A stretch of DNA of 64,000 bases. Origin: Triops longicaudatus (Eukaryota; Arthropoda; Branchiopoda; Notostraca; Triopsidae). Where the stretch lies: contig JAGQDJ010000115.1 in the NCBI GenBank assembly GCA_022885665.1, positions 62,001 to 126,000 on the forward strand. The letters run 5' to 3'. The first letter of the stretch is position 1; each line of letters opens with the position of its first letter. The notes below the pieces were generated by a model that saw only the letters and a list, made by a program, of their open reading frames with translations, did no database searches and was not told where the DNA came from. The position numbers and the translations under genes are program-made. Below are positions 12,500 to 27,400 of this stretch, in pieces.

Positions 12500-15400
12500 A
12501 TGTCCGCTAGCATGCGTACCACCCTCCAAACAGTGCCCGAGTCCTTACCAGCTGATCATGTCTCCAATCCGAAGGTAAAATTTGCTTACATCGCATCTAT
12601 TTTCCCTCAAAAACTTTCCCTGTTCAAGTGTTCCCTACATTATACATAGTTGTCAGAAATGGACCAATCTTGGCTTACTACACAGTTTCTTAAAAAACGC
12701 AAACTCGAAAACTGCCTAGACAGCGTGTGGTACTAGTGAAGGGGCGTGTCGCAACCTACGGAGCAAAACAAGATTTTTCATGAAGGGTTTATGTGCCAGA
12801 TTTGCCATGTTTTTGATGCAAACGTTATTTCGGAGAGGTCGGGCGTCTTTGGCCCTGCTTACTGATGAGGAAAACTTGCAGGTCGTGTTGGGCAAAGGCC
12901 AATTATTAATTCCATGCTGGCTCGGTCGGGTTTTCCGTGTTTCAACCTCATACTTATACTTACAAGGGACAGTAGTGCAACTTGAACTTGGGTTTCGTGG
13001 TTTGAGCTACAGTAAAACTCGTGATTTTATAGGTAAACAAGCCGCATAGTTTTCAATGTCAGATTTGCACATTTATTGTATAAAGAATATGATAGAAACT
13101 CCAATCGGAATGAAAGTAGAATTTGTGCCAAGTAGATTTAGTGTAGCAAACTTTTCTGAATGCAGTTTTTGTCTTTTATTTTTTTTTCCGGAAATATCGG
13201 ATACTATGCTTAATTTTCAACCAAATTAAAGTGAAAACACAGTTTCTGAAGAAGATAAGTAATGTAACCAGGAGTTTTAATTGTCGAGGTTAGTAAAATT
13301 GAAATTATATTAAATTCCTGATCGGTAAGAGTCTCCAAGAGGAATAAATGACCCAAGTTTAATCCGTCTAGGTAAGCAAGGAGCTGCTGAGGTGTAAAGA
13401 AGGGTTTTGCTTTTCCTTTGTTTAGTAGAACAGCTCGAAATGGAAGCTTTTTGGTTTAGTATTGTTTCAGTGCGAGTGGGAGGGGTTAATGGCGGGTGTT
13501 TAAAGGGAATTGAAAGAGAATAGTCAGTTCGGTCAATGGTTTCAAGCAAGCCAGGAATAAGCGAGTTACGATTCGGGGGAGATCGATGGCCTTTTATAGT
13601 TTCAATTCGGCGAGCACCTGTCAATGTCAACTGGGCTTGGTTCTCCCAAGCTAGTGCCAGAAGTCCGGAACGAACACCGAAATGACAAAAGGAGTATCCG
13701 GCCATCCTCGCTGCGACGTGAAACAAACACTGCCGGTGGTAATGAAAAAGGTTACTGCAGCTCAGTAAACTCATATGATTCGCTTTTAATGCGTGTACAA
13801 GTTTCATGCAGCGTTGGAAAAAGGTTTAGATTATTGAAGGTTATTATGTTCTTTCAGGCTAGGAAGTTTTTATATAATGATTCACTATCAAAAGAGATTC
13901 TGGAGGCAGATCACTTTCTGGACTTAGGGATTCTAAATTTACCAGAAAGACCTTGGATTTTTTTATTTATTTCTTTCATAGGCACTTCATTAACCGTTTT
14001 CAACCGCACAGAGAACACTTCCAGTCACTCGGTAGGCGATCAGCGATCGAAATCAATGACAGTGAAGTAGTACCTTTAGGGCCTTATGGGAAATCTCAAT
14101 GGAAACGGCGCTGTCCATTCATAAATGAATTGCAGTCGGACTCTTGGTCGACCTGCATTGTTCAACAACATTTATTTATGTTTATTACACTTTCTTTGAA
14201 TAGTTTCTTTAAGGACATAACCCCGGAACGCTACTGTACATTTAACAATCTCATTTAAAGAGGAGTGTAAATAATTAGATAGACGTTTGTGATAAATTTC
14301 CTGAAATAAATGTCAGGTGTAGTCTCACAAAGCACCTTTCCTTAATTTTCTTTCATACAAAAGCAGTATTGCACATCAAAAATCAAATTTGAAATTAAAA
14401 CTCTGAAATATTTTTTATCATTAAAAGAACATGTCAGTCAAATAAATTCAAGTAAAGCAACAAATATATTTCTTCCTAACAAAATTCTGTTAAAATTTGG
14501 CGAGATATTATGAAAGGAAGCGTTGCTTTTGAAAATGTATTACGACGTGTTTGTAGTGTCACGTTTCACAGTAAACAGCAAACGTACCTATTGGCGATTT
14601 TATTTTCCCCCCAATATTTGATAATAACTGGTAATCGACTATTGAAGTCAGAGTGACCGGAAGGACACGCTAAGTATTAGAAAGCATAAGAGAGGTCACG
14701 GGAGATATAAGCAAGATATGAAGAGCATGGCTCTGATTCTCAGTGATAGGAAAGTCCCCGTAAACCCGTCGATACCGAGTTATCTAAACCCATTAATTAG
14801 AAGGAAATACTTTTTTTTCTGTTTCTTGCGGTGCTGGGGTTTACGTTCTCTCATTTTTCCCACACCGTGTCCCTGTGAACCCTTGTCTGAGGGGTGCCAT
14901 GAACTTGGGGTAGTAATAAGCAATAACGGGATATACCGTTGCGTATCAAACCGACTGTGTGCTCGTCAAGAGGAAAAAGGTGGAGCGAAACGTGGGAACC
15001 AGAACCTTTTTCACCAGAGTCCCCCACTATCTAAACACAACTTGGTTGGGTTGTTATCTAATGGTAAAAGTGAAAGAGAAGCAGTTGGGGTGGATGAGTG
15101 GGTGGGAACTCGTTTTTGGAGTAATCGCCTCTTCATTGAAATCCTCCCTCACTGCATAGGTTAATGTTATGACGAGCTGATTGTGTTACTTTGTCCACGG
15201 GCAGGGCTTCACGTGTGCGTGCGACAATGAGGAAGGAACGTTACGTGCATGACGATGCGACACGGATTCTTCACGCTCATAACTTTTTGAATATTTTTTA
15301 TTCGTTTCCCTTAAAAAGAAGAAAAAAGATGCATGGTGATAGTGGCGTGGCATAACTGCTTGTGTCTTTATGAAATAAGCTAGGAAGGTTATAGATTTCT

Positions 15401-18394
15401 CCCTGGAAATTCCCTGGTTGGGCGAAGACATTCTAATCGTAGGCGCGCGTGTGTGAAAAACGTCAGTGGATAATTTTTAAGAGGTCGTAAGCGCGTTAAC
15501 AAGCCGTGGTTGCATAAGGAATGGACAAAGAGGTCTTCCTAGAAAACATTTTGGTTGAATTTTTATTAATTTATTGGTATAGTAAAAAAAACACTACAGT
15601 GAGGTAGACACAGTGTTGACTCATCTGTCTGCCTCTGTGACAGACAAGCAGCATTTCATCGAACTTGAGATGGTGCATGCGATAACGAGTTTAAAAAAGC
15701 AGCATTCTTAGCAGTGAATGAACATAAAAAGGTAATGAAAGTATTATTTATTTGGCAAATTCTAACGTGCTCGGTCGCTAACATACGACCAGTTTCAAAG
15801 CTTAACAGAACATATTAGTCAATAAACGAAGGTCTTTGTGAAGTAAAATCTATTTTTAAGGGCGAAAGATTTTGAATAAGCAAGAATGCTATTCTCGTTC
15901 CAAATCTCGCTCTTCCAAGCTCAAGAGTGACTTTGCTGAACGAATACAGTGTAATGTGAAGTTAGGTTACGGTTGATAACTTATTGTCAGGTTGATTAAA
16001 AGAATAGGTTAATTAAATTAAGTGAATACTAGGTTAAGTTAGTTCAAGTCGTTGTTGTTTTTTAATATGTTTTGTTATGAAAGGTTGGGGTCAGACTAGG
16101 TGAATTTAGGTTACTTAGCTTGGTCTAAACTAGGTAGTACCTTTTTCGATCCGAAAGCTCTAGGAACCGCAAGAGTGTAACGGATCGTTTAGTAGATCAG
16201 TAGTACGAACAACTAACCTGACCTCACTGCCATCGTATTTTACCTAACCTCATTTTACTCAACGTAACATAGTCGAACGGTAAAAAGTTATCTTGTAAGT
16301 GCTATTCCGCTTATAGTTGATTTTCATCCTCGAACTTAAAATGGCGACGTGTTGTATTATATTACTCAATTAAGATAGCATTACCAATGTCTTTATTTCA
16401 CTCGGGCCACAACTAGCGAGTAACATTTTTCCACATTGAGAGGTTCTTACCACCGCAGAAAAGTGGGGAAAGACTTCAAAGGGAGGTAATAAAAAATTAC
16501 TGTCTTCCTATTCTTTATCTGTTCCTTAATTTAGAACGCAATTTTTGTTACTTGTCACTATTCGGGGTGGATTTTATGTAAATCTAGTTGTGCGTTTTCC
16601 ATAAAATTGCTGTGGTATACTATTTCATTGTTTATAGTTCCAACTTTTGTTCACAACAACGAGCAAGAAAAAGAAAGTTAGTTAGGATTTCGGAAGTTCG
16701 TCACAGCGAACACGGCAGAGGACGTTGAACTGTAATTGTTAAAGGTGTGCTAAGATGGATTGCGTTGCATGATGGTTAAGTTCGGAAAAGGGCGGAAACC
16801 GCATTCAATTCGGTCTCTCGGTGTCGCGTGAATTTCACTGATTTTTTCTGTAATTTCGGATAACAACCATGGTTTGGAATGCTTGAATAGCGATAGCCCA
16901 TCGTAGTGATGGTTGTTGGTTCATTGGTTCGTGCAGTACGGAAGCAAGCAAGTAGTCACCAAGACTGCAAATGAAAGGTTGCCTGGGACAATGTTGGTGT
17001 GAATTAGGAATTGGGACAGTTTTCTCTGTGATGCGACGACGTCACGACGAGTATAACCCACTTTGCAAATGGAAAAGGCATAAGCGCGTCGTCCGGGAAT
17101 TGCTGCTGAGGTTCAAGTGGTAATAGAGTTTAGAAAGAGCACACAGAGCGCTGTGATTTGGTTGTGTGAAGTGGTAGAGTAGGGAAAAGAGGGTGGCAAG
17201 ATCGAGTTGGGTGACATGTTTAACTGTTTTCACAAGCCTTCGACAGAATGGGTAACCGAGCAGGGCAGGTATTTTTTTTTTTTTTTTGTTTTGGTACTTT
17301 GAAATGCTGTGCCATTTTTTTCGTTTCTAACATTGATCACATATGTTAAATTATATCCATGAAATATACTAAAATTTGAATGTAAGACAAAGTTGTTATC
17401 ATGTGTTGGTTTTCTTTCACAGGCCAAGACGACCCCAGTCAAGACGCCACTCCGACCGGTAAGTACAAGCCAACTTTCCATTTATTTGCAAAGAATGCGG
17501 CTAGGGAAATTTTTCGGGTGGAAGGTATATAATAGTATGGGTGGTATGAGCGTGTATATAAGGGTGATCATGACGTTGGAATGTGGGTAAGGCAAGTTTT
17601 GGTTGGCAAAACCGGAACACTGCAGGGGGAACCGCGTAAGAAAGTGACGTGGACTTATATGGCGAATGTCCTAAGCACACCTATCGAGAGAAGGCATGAG
17701 GAGACCTGCGTCGCTGTGTACAGAACTTTTCTCTTAATTAGAAGAAAATGTGTTTCGCACTTAGCTTGTGCTCAACTATGAAGTGATTAGGGATAAAAAA
17801 ATCAGCAAATTTTTCGGAAAACGTAGTCTTAGTCTATTAATGTTCCAAAAATTACGGCATTGTGACATGTTCTAAATTACGTTGAAGGCTCTTTCAGCAG
17901 TGATTAAAAAAATAAAGAGAATTAAATACATGTTTAAGAAAATAGATGAGCCCAAGACTTCTCTCGAAGAAAACGTTTAAGCTAACATTCTTAAAGTATA
18001 TAGTCAGAGCTGCGTAAACTCAATACATTGAATTTAACATGCATTGAACGTACCCGTGGTTAAACAAGTCTAAACATAGTTGCGGCCATAGGCGAGAGCT
18101 TACGCCTACTATTATTATTAAAAGAAATGTTCGAAAAATCATAATTTTCTGTTATTCATTGAATATAAGTTGCATTTTGCAACAATTATGCTTTCATTAT
18201 TTATGAGGTAGATGCGAGGTGAGCCCGTTAAAAATGAATGATAAAGAAAAAGAGCCATAGTTTCTCATATTCATAAAAAAGCAATTACTTCCTTGGTGGT
18301 TGGGGCAATTAGTGGTAGACAAAATCAGAGTTGTGCGCTATGGTATGTTGTTGTGGACCTGTTTGTCTCGGAAACTGACCAGCGAAACTAGTTT

Positions 18395-18426
<32 letters not shown>

Positions 18427-21400
18427 CGGAACTGAGTTAAGTGAACATTGAGCGTTTCCAGAATTAGTGTTCCGTTTCCTCTTGCGCGTTTCCTGGGCAC
18501 ATAAATCATTGTATCCGACCCTTGAATTTAGAGCATATTCCATGTGCTTTCACCGCTTGGAGCGCCACCGGTTTAACGTTCTAAGGTAGGCTACCGTTTA
18601 TTTACATCTGAGCAAGACGTCATTATCAAGTATTTAGCAAAGAATATTTGAAACACCCACACGTGAAGTAAGGACAGGGAAAAACAAGTAACAAAAGAGT
18701 GAACAAAAGTGGAGGGAACGGACCATAGAACAAGACTTCCAAAGTATGGAAAAGATTTTGAATTAACTTGTAGCACTTTTGCAGCACTACGCACGCAGAT
18801 AACTTCGGTACCTGAGAGAATTTTCATTTCAGACGTCGTTCTCTAAGCTCAAGTGGGTAAAAATAGTCTTGAATGTGTTTTTCGGTATTGGGTGGTAAGC
18901 AGTTCAAATAACTTTGCCAGTTTTTGTCTATTTTTTTAAAAAAAAACAATAAAGCAGAAGTCAGTCACATTTTGATAATACAATAGAATAATACTAGACG
19001 TAACCACACTCAGATGTACATAAACAGTAGCCTATCTAGGAAAGTTACCCCGGTGGCGTTCCAATTAATGAAAGGGTATGGAATACGCCCCATGTTGCAA
19101 TTGAATGGGCAAGACGTGATTATGGCTCAAGTAGTTGACAAGTTTACATCTCATCGTCAGCCGCTTAGGCCGTGCCAGTATTCTTGGAACTGACCTCTGC
19201 TGACGCGACGGTACAGTAACCTAGACTTAGAGAAAAAAATCATTGTTGCTTACATCGTCGTGTTTTATATAATGTCGTGCGGACCTGACGGTGTAACCTA
19301 TATGTGAATGGACCCTTACAGAGTGAGGATAAAGGAGATCTTGTCAATGTTTCTGATAGTAACCCAGACTCTAGTCAGGTTTAATTGTAATCTCTAACAG
19401 AATTATTTAGCTTTCAGACTTTTTCTTATCTTTGCACAAACAAGTTGACAATTACCATTTAATGACGGGTGGTGTCTCCCCAAGTTGAATAAGTTTCATC
19501 AATGGTTGTGCAGGCAATGAAGAGGGTCATGTAGGGTTCTGCACAAGGTTTTCCTTTCGCTCTGTCGTCGTCTTCGTTTCTCTGTATTGATTTCCGTTCA
19601 CGAGTAGCAGCGGCCCCAAACACGAACAGAAATTCCTGGCTGGTATATACTCGAAGAAAATAAACTGGCAAGAGTTCAACTAAAAGTGTTTTGGCTTCGG
19701 TGTGAAAACTTCGCTTCTTAAACGTTTCTTTTAGGTGGTGCAAGCAAGGGCGAAAATGTACGATCTGGCTGTAAATGAAATTAAAAAATGAAGTATAATA
19801 AAGTTAAAGCAATTAAGTCTTTTGCTTCCATAATGTATACAGCAAAACAAAACGGTTTTGCTTTGTGGGCTTATGTTTAGCTTTCATCGGAGTTTAAGGG
19901 CAGTGTTTTGCGTCCTAAAAGCAAGAGGGTTGAATTTTGCTCGGCGTATTTTGAGAATGGGTTGCTGGTTCGTGAGATTTTTTTTGTTTGCTGTTCAGAG
20001 GTGCTTGGCGTGTATTGATCGGTGGGGGTGGAGCTACTTACAAGTTGCGAATGCGTCTGGAACACGTGGTAGCTATACCGGAATCAATGGAGGAATGTGA
20101 GGATTACGATGGACGAGTGAAAGTCATCACCGCGAGCTGGAATGGAAGGGGAGAGGAAGGATGCTTGATATCTCTCAGGCGATAATGAGCTGTGACATAT
20201 TAGGCAACACCATAATTGAAGGGGGAATTACTCAAGGGCTTAGGTGATATTGTGGTGGTTAGATGCATTTTCTACTCGTGCTTCCCCCTTTTTAATTCCC
20301 AGCCTTTTGTATGTGTTATCTGAGGATCATTATTCGGAAAGATTGTGAAATTTCGTTAGTGCGTAATATTCTGTTGCAATATGTCTGAAATCCAGGTATA
20401 AACATTATATAAAAGCAACTCGTCCTTGGTTTCGGTAGAATATAGGTTAACAATGTAAGTTTCCATTGCAGTAGTCTGGTATGAATTTGTAGGATGTTCA
20501 TGGTAAGGATTGTGGCACCGGGCAACAATGAATAACCATTGCGTAAGACAGGTAGCTTGCGCCGGCACAGATCGAACAGCTTCACCAATAGGGAGATGTT
20601 TTGTTACCCAGTGCCGTCTGCATAGAAGTTTCTCAATGTTCTTCTCAAATTTGAACAGTTTCACTCGAAATGGGTCAAACTTCGTCGTCCTTTTGGGCTA
20701 CACCATTTAGAAATTATTCGCGTTGGGTAAAAAGTTCGCCGTTGACCAATATTAGGTTAATGGATGTAAAGGTCGGGAATAGTCGGCTGCAGTGCGTTAT
20801 GTGGTGGGAAGTTGTAAAAGGCACATGGCCAGTAGAGGTGATGCTTGCGGGCACAAGCATCTAATTTGATGGGCTAAAAACTAGTCACACAGAATGGGAT
20901 GAGATCGTAGCGTCAGGATGTGTAAACGTTGAGATTTGTTTTTGGCAGCCTTGTAAGGTGTGTCACTTACGGGTTCTCCCGTACGAGGAAGATCGTCCGT
21001 CCGTAGCAATTTGTCCATTTTGGGGCTTTTCTTGGCTGGCGATAGGCAAAGTGGAAGGACGAGGAGGGTATACCTGGAGCCGTAGCCAAAAGGATGTTGG
21101 CATTGATTTGGGTTAAGGTATTAGTGAACCCTCGAATGTTCCTGTAGCGCGGGGCGGTAACCTTAGAATAAAAGGAACGGAGTCGTCTCAGGTGCCCTTT
21201 CCAAGGCCGCCTGTGGAATGTTGTATGGCCCGTTTGGCGGGGTTGATGACGTGTTTTGGAGACGTAGCAGGCATCGTACGAGACTGCATATGCCACAGAT
21301 TAATGAAGAGAGAGATGAAAGGTCGACGTGTTTAATAAGAGATACAAAGGACAGGCTCAGATTTGTAGTTTGTATTATTTTATTTAACTGTATGTTGTAT

Positions 21401-24400
21401 TAGTTTGAATTGTGTTGTCTCATATATTGTACTGTACTCCACGCTTTATTGTTATATTTTGTTGTGTAAATGTTACATAAACATTACGGTGTTGTATAAT
21501 GGTTACAGTTATTGTAATGTAGTCGTTATATTTTTCGCTTTTTAAAGTTGCTCTAATAAAAACTCCAAGTACATCACACAAGTTCGTTTTAATCATTTAG
21601 TAAGTAAATGTCATGCAGTACCGTGTGAAGTATTCACACAGTTAATACTTATTCGGCACACAGAAAAATTGAAACTTATGTGTGGAGCATGTTTTGTTCA
21701 CTCGCCCTTTATCATTACTTTTCGATTTTAAAAATAGAGCACCAGTTAGTACAATTAAGCATGGTAAAAAATGGTAAAGTAATGTGTTACTTTACAAATG
21801 TAGCTGTAAGGTAATCATGACTTTCTTAAAAAAATTTAATTGTAATTTTTAAAAAACGAATTTAAAATATTTGGAAAGTAATATTGCTCTCTTGTCACCA
21901 GATTAAGCCACGCTGATGTTTAGATGAATTTAAATTTTAAGAACGGAGCTTTCATTACAGTGTGTATGAAGCTTTTGGAGGCGAAAATAAAATCCAACAT
22001 TTCCGCCGTGAAAACACACGTGAGATGGCTGGTGCTAGCTGAACTCTAAAATTTCGCATCTGGGGTGTCAGTCTGCAGCAAAAGTTGGGTTGCGTACATA
22101 TTTTGCGTTGAAATGGAGTTACGGATAAATAAATCGCGTGCTTCAGACGAATGCATAAGTCGCCGACCTCTGAATATTTGTTCTGTGTCAATAAAATTGT
22201 GTACTAATTAGCCGTAATGAATAGCGAGGATCTTTTATAAGCTCAAGGTGCGTTATTGTGCACCTTCTTGTTCGTATTTCGCTTTCTTTACGTTGCAACT
22301 CACAGCACGCTGAGTAAAGGAAGCAAAGACTTTGTAAACAGAAAATTTGGCTTGCTAGATGCTCTTCGAAAACAAGTTTTTAATCAGCTAAGTTCTTCTA
22401 AGACCAGCGTAAACCTCTAGTCCTTTGCTGGCATACTTATTAATTTCTGGATTCACTTTGTAAACAAAAAATAGCTAAGTTCTTAGGGTCGTTTTTAAAA
22501 CCTGTAGCAATGAAATATTAAGGTCAGCTCAACACATGTGTTAGATCAGGTAGTGGAAACTTTTGTCTTATTCTTTGGCAATAGATTTTAGTGTAACATT
22601 GAATGGCGTGTTAGTTTATTTTACGGAGTGTTTATTTTTATTTATTATTTTTGTTTGTTTGTTAGAAAAGTAACCATGCTCAAGACTACTAAATTCTTTG
22701 TTTTGGTGTTACTTAGGGGTCGGAGGGCGGGGGCGGAAGCTCTTCTGGCAGAGGATCTTCTCGCCGAACCTCTGAAGAACCACATATTGGCAAATACCGG
22801 CTTCTCAAGACCATTGGCAAAGGCAACTTTGCTAAAGTCAAGCTCGCCAAACATATCCCCACTGGAAAGGAGGTATATTTTTTGTTTGCTTATGCATTCT
22901 CTTGCACTTTGGCTCGTGTCACGTTTTGGCGACCATATCAACGCTTTACAACACTACATAAGCTTACATCACGAAAATAGTCGCAAGTGTAGCTGCAAAA
23001 AGCTGTTGAATTTCTTTACCTATCTTATAATTAATTAATTAGATGGTCTGTGTGGAATTAAAAGAATGAGGGTCATGTTAGGAAGAATTGACATTAAATT
23101 CCTTTCTAATTTACTAGGTTTCTTTGTAATATTTGTGAACCTTTCCAATTTACTAGAAACATCCTAGAATTTTTTTTCGAATTTTTTTGCTCGCTGACTG
23201 AAAGTCTTTCTCATTTTTGTTGATATGGGATCCTGAAGCTTTACTTTTCTATGACAATTTATTTTTTTCGCTTGAAGTATTTTTTTCCGCCCTAACGTTT
23301 TCTTAGTTTTTAAGTGCTTTTTCTTTGAAAGAAACATGTGACGCGGTATCGATTCATTTTCCCCCATTGTATTATTTAACATTTCTTGTTTGGTTACAGG
23401 TGGCTATTAAAATAATCGACAAGACTCAGTTAAACCAAGGAAGTCTGCAGAAGTTGTTTCGCGAAGTTAGGATTATGAAGATCCTAGACCATCCCAACAT
23501 AGTCAAGTTGTTCCAAGTGATTGAAACGGAGAAAACGCTGTACCTGGTTATGGAGTACGCCAGCGGAGGCGAAGTCTTTGACTATCTGGTGCTGCACGGA
23601 CGAATGAAAGAAAAGGAAGCGCGGGCCAAGTTCCGGCAAATCGTATCCGCTGTTCAATACTGCCATCAAAAGAAAATCATTCATCGAGATTTGAAAGTAA
23701 AAGAAATCTTCTTCCGGTGGATTTTGCTGCCTGGCTCATTTGAAGAAACGGAAGTTTACTCCTTTTTCTCTCTCTGTTCTTCCTCCTTTATCTAGGCGGA
23801 AAACCTCCTGCTAGATAGTGAAATGAATATCAAGATTGCGGATTTTGGTTTTAGCAACGAATTTACCCCCGGCAATAAATTAGACACATTCTGTGGTAGT
23901 CCACCATATGCAGCCCCTGAGTTATTCCAAGGTATTTTAAATAATCGTAAAATCAATGTCCAGTTCCTGGAAAAAATAAAGTAAAAATAAATATTGTAAA
24001 GAAATAAAAGTTATAGAGAAAGGATTAGGAAGTGTTCACGATTACAAGTTTGATTTTGCTTTGCAGGCAAGAAATACGACGGCCCGGAAGTTGACGTGTG
24101 GTCCCTGGGCGTGATCTTGTATACGCTTGTCAGTGGATCCTTACCTTTTGATGGCTCCACCTTACGAGAATTGAGAGAAAGAGTCTTACGAGGCAAATAC
24201 CGGATTCCTTTTTACATGTCGACCGACTGTGAAAACTTGTTGAAGAAATTCCTTGTGCTCAACCCGGCTAAACGGGCATCCTTAGAAGTAAAACATTTTT
24301 TTTAATAGGAAAGCGCAAATCTTAAGACCCAGGAAGTGACACGTGTGTAATTTTTTTTCTTCCATGCAGACTATTATGAAAGACCGATGGATGAACATGG

Positions 24401-27400
24401 GTCATGAAGAAGAGGAATTGAAGCCGTACATTGAACCCGAGGTGGATTACTCGGATCCTAAACGAATAGACATCCTAGTAGGAATGGGTTATAACCGCGC
24501 AGACATTGAAGAAAGCCTCAAGTGCATGAAGTACGATGACGCCTTTGCCACGTACTTGCTGCTTGGCAGACGGTCGACGGATGTAAGTGACGTTTTCGGT
24601 CATGACGTTGAATTTCATAGCAACTAGTCATCGACGTTCTTTTTTCGCTTTTTTATTTGTTACTGTTGACTGTTGGAACTTGGTACTAGATTTCAGTACT
24701 TCATTTTAGCTCAGCTTTACATTTTAAGTTCATTTTCTGGTTATCTTGCGTGTAAGTCCCGATCACTTATTCCAAGTGCTAATTCTTTTATGGGGAGAAA
24801 ACTGTGCAAACAGCCTCAATAGTTCAAGTTTAACTTTACTCGCATTGGTCCATTCTTTAAATTATTTATGTATTTGTGCAAATTTTTGATTTTCTACAGT
24901 TGGAAAGTGACGGCTCGCGATCTGGCAGCTCTTTGTCCCTGCGCGGCTTGCCACAGCCACGCGTGGATGCAATGGCCAGTATTGGGTCGCATGCTGGTGC
25001 TCCGAACGCTACTTCCACACCCGGTACGAACGCCTCGTCGTCGCATTCACGCGTTACGCGTTCCATATCAGCCTCCTCTGCCAAACCGGGCCGAAGGGCG
25101 TCGTCAGGCGGCGAAACGCGAGAAGCAGCTGCCGTCAATAGCACCGCCGCCACGCGTGAGTCCAATGAGTCCAATGCAGCTACTGGTGCGACTTCTACTC
25201 CTTCTGCTGTGGAGAAGCCAGGGGGTGCGATAAGGGCTGCTTTCACTCCTTTTTCCGATTTTTTTTTTACCTTAACATAATGAAATCCTTCAAGTGTTTC
25301 TGGAATGTTTTGACTCCCCGTCACGAACGTTCTGTCACACAAAATTTCTCTTCCTTTACTCTCACTGTTATCGCACTGTAACTCGAAAGATTTAAAGCAC
25401 CTTTAGCGTGATTGTTGTCCTTTCTATTTCTCGTGCCCCGCCCACCCCGTAAGCATTACTGGCTAGTTCTAGCCCTCATAAAAGAAAATATTATTTTTTA
25501 TTTTTCCAAGAGCATCGGCTTTGCTTGCGCAGTTTGTGATGTTAGAACGTTGTAACGGATACCAGTGGTCTTGTTTTATATTGATTTTTATTTTGTAAAA
25601 AGTTTTTAATTAGCAGTAAATCAAAACGCTCATTCATGTTATTTTTCTATCTTGTGACGTACAGGTACCAATGCTACTGCATCACCTGCTACTGGAACGA
25701 ATCATGCCGTGGCAGCACCGGCAGGCACTGCCTTTTTCCGTCGTCAGAACACCGTGGACTCGGCGACGATCAAGGAGAACTCGGCTCGGTTAGCCGGACA
25801 AGCGGCACAGCGAGGATTGGCATCGCCTGCGGCCGTGAAAAACGCTACGAACGCCAACTCGGAAAGCGTGGGTACGTTAATAGCTTCTAAGGGTACATGA
25901 AGGCGGAAGTTTATTTGTATTTCTAATTTTCGGTGGTTTTGGTTACTTACAGGTGCTGCTGGTGCGCCTAGCGCCAGTCCCAGTTCAGTATTAAGCAAAC
26001 CCCGAACACTCACCAAATCGAATACTATGGCTGCTAATCGCGTGGTGACGGGTGGCTCAGTGGGTCGTCGTTCCACCATTGCCTATGAAGTGAAGGCGGG
26101 TTCCAATGAGAAAACGAACGCGCTACCAGGAGGATCGAACACCGACGCTACTGCCAGGTAAGATTGGTTGGTGTGAGTCACTTTTTTTTTCTGCATCTGG
26201 GTACAGGACTTGGCTGCTCTTGAATCGATGATGCAAGGAATGTGAATGGTTATTCGTGGCATGTTTGTGAGTTATGCCAGATATGGTTCGAGACGAAGGT
26301 TTTTTTACTAACGTGAAACTTCGGAAGGAAGGCTACTATATCAACTGACTTAACCACGTTGATCAGCGCTTGTGTCTATGCGTGCTCCTTTTCTCTTAAG
26401 TTCTGTTGATGGTACAGTGCAAACCTATTAAAACATGCTCGGCGTTCGACTCAATGTCATTTTGGTGTCAATAGGCTAGATTCTAACGATATCAAAACCT
26501 ATTAGGTAGAGTCTTCTAGCTATGTGAACTAGTAATTGAATGGTAATATTATAAAAGAAAATCTAAATTTTTAGACGTTAAACTACTATTAAACCAAATG
26601 CAGTCGCAAAGGTCATCGCAGAGGATATTAAATTAAGTTAATTTCATTTTGAAGAGTGTTTAATCGGGATTACACTGTACTGTCCATGTCTTCCCGGAAA
26701 TCTAGTTGTGTGTGTTGTATGGCTTTGATGGCTTTGAATAGGAGTGGCACGTTTGGGGTCAATTTTTTTTATCTGTGGTGTTTTCATAACATTCTTTGGG
26801 ATTTCGAATTGTCTCGTGTGTGTATATGTGTCTCTTAGCCTCGCCTTGGCATTCGTCCCTGCGTGATGAGTAATTCTTGGTGCTCGGGTGTTTTTGGTGT
26901 TCGCTAAGCGAAAACAAAGAAGCATTTGTTCGTTGTTTACTAACCCTAGCTCTCTTAACCCTCCTTGGCGTGTACCCCTGTTTTGTTGTGCGGCTGCTGC
27001 TACTTTAGCGCCTCGACGGATGTCTCCACGCCCACGTCGGGTTCCTTGTTGCCACGTCCGCTCAAAGGACACGTAAAATCGGCCTCAGTCTCAACCAGCT
27101 CTGGGGCGTCCAATAGCAGCGCCAAACATGATCCTAACCCAGGTCTCACAAAGGAAGCTTCTCTTGAAAACCTCCGCGCCAGGTACTAACATTCCACCAC
27201 CACCGTCACCCTAAATCACCAAACACATGTAATCCTTCGTCGTGGTGGACAAATACGACAGGGTGAAGAAGGAAAACTCAACACATGTCCTTTTGGGGTT
27301 ATGGTGTTGTGCAGAACTCGATAAGATTGCGCATGAGGTTTGGCTTTGATGGGGATTTGTGTCATTTTTTCCCTCTCTCTTGGCCTTCCTTTTTGATTGA

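Noticed and set aside
13310..15164. Several 80-165 codon frames in the first PAR-1 intron
   Set aside because: No family resemblance, no consistent splice partners, and some contradict one another in strand.
20967..21296. Basic minus-strand frame as a retrotransposon or RNA-binding remnant
   Set aside because: No reverse transcriptase, endonuclease or zinc-knuckle motif can be seen; it looks like chance in a G+C-richer patch.
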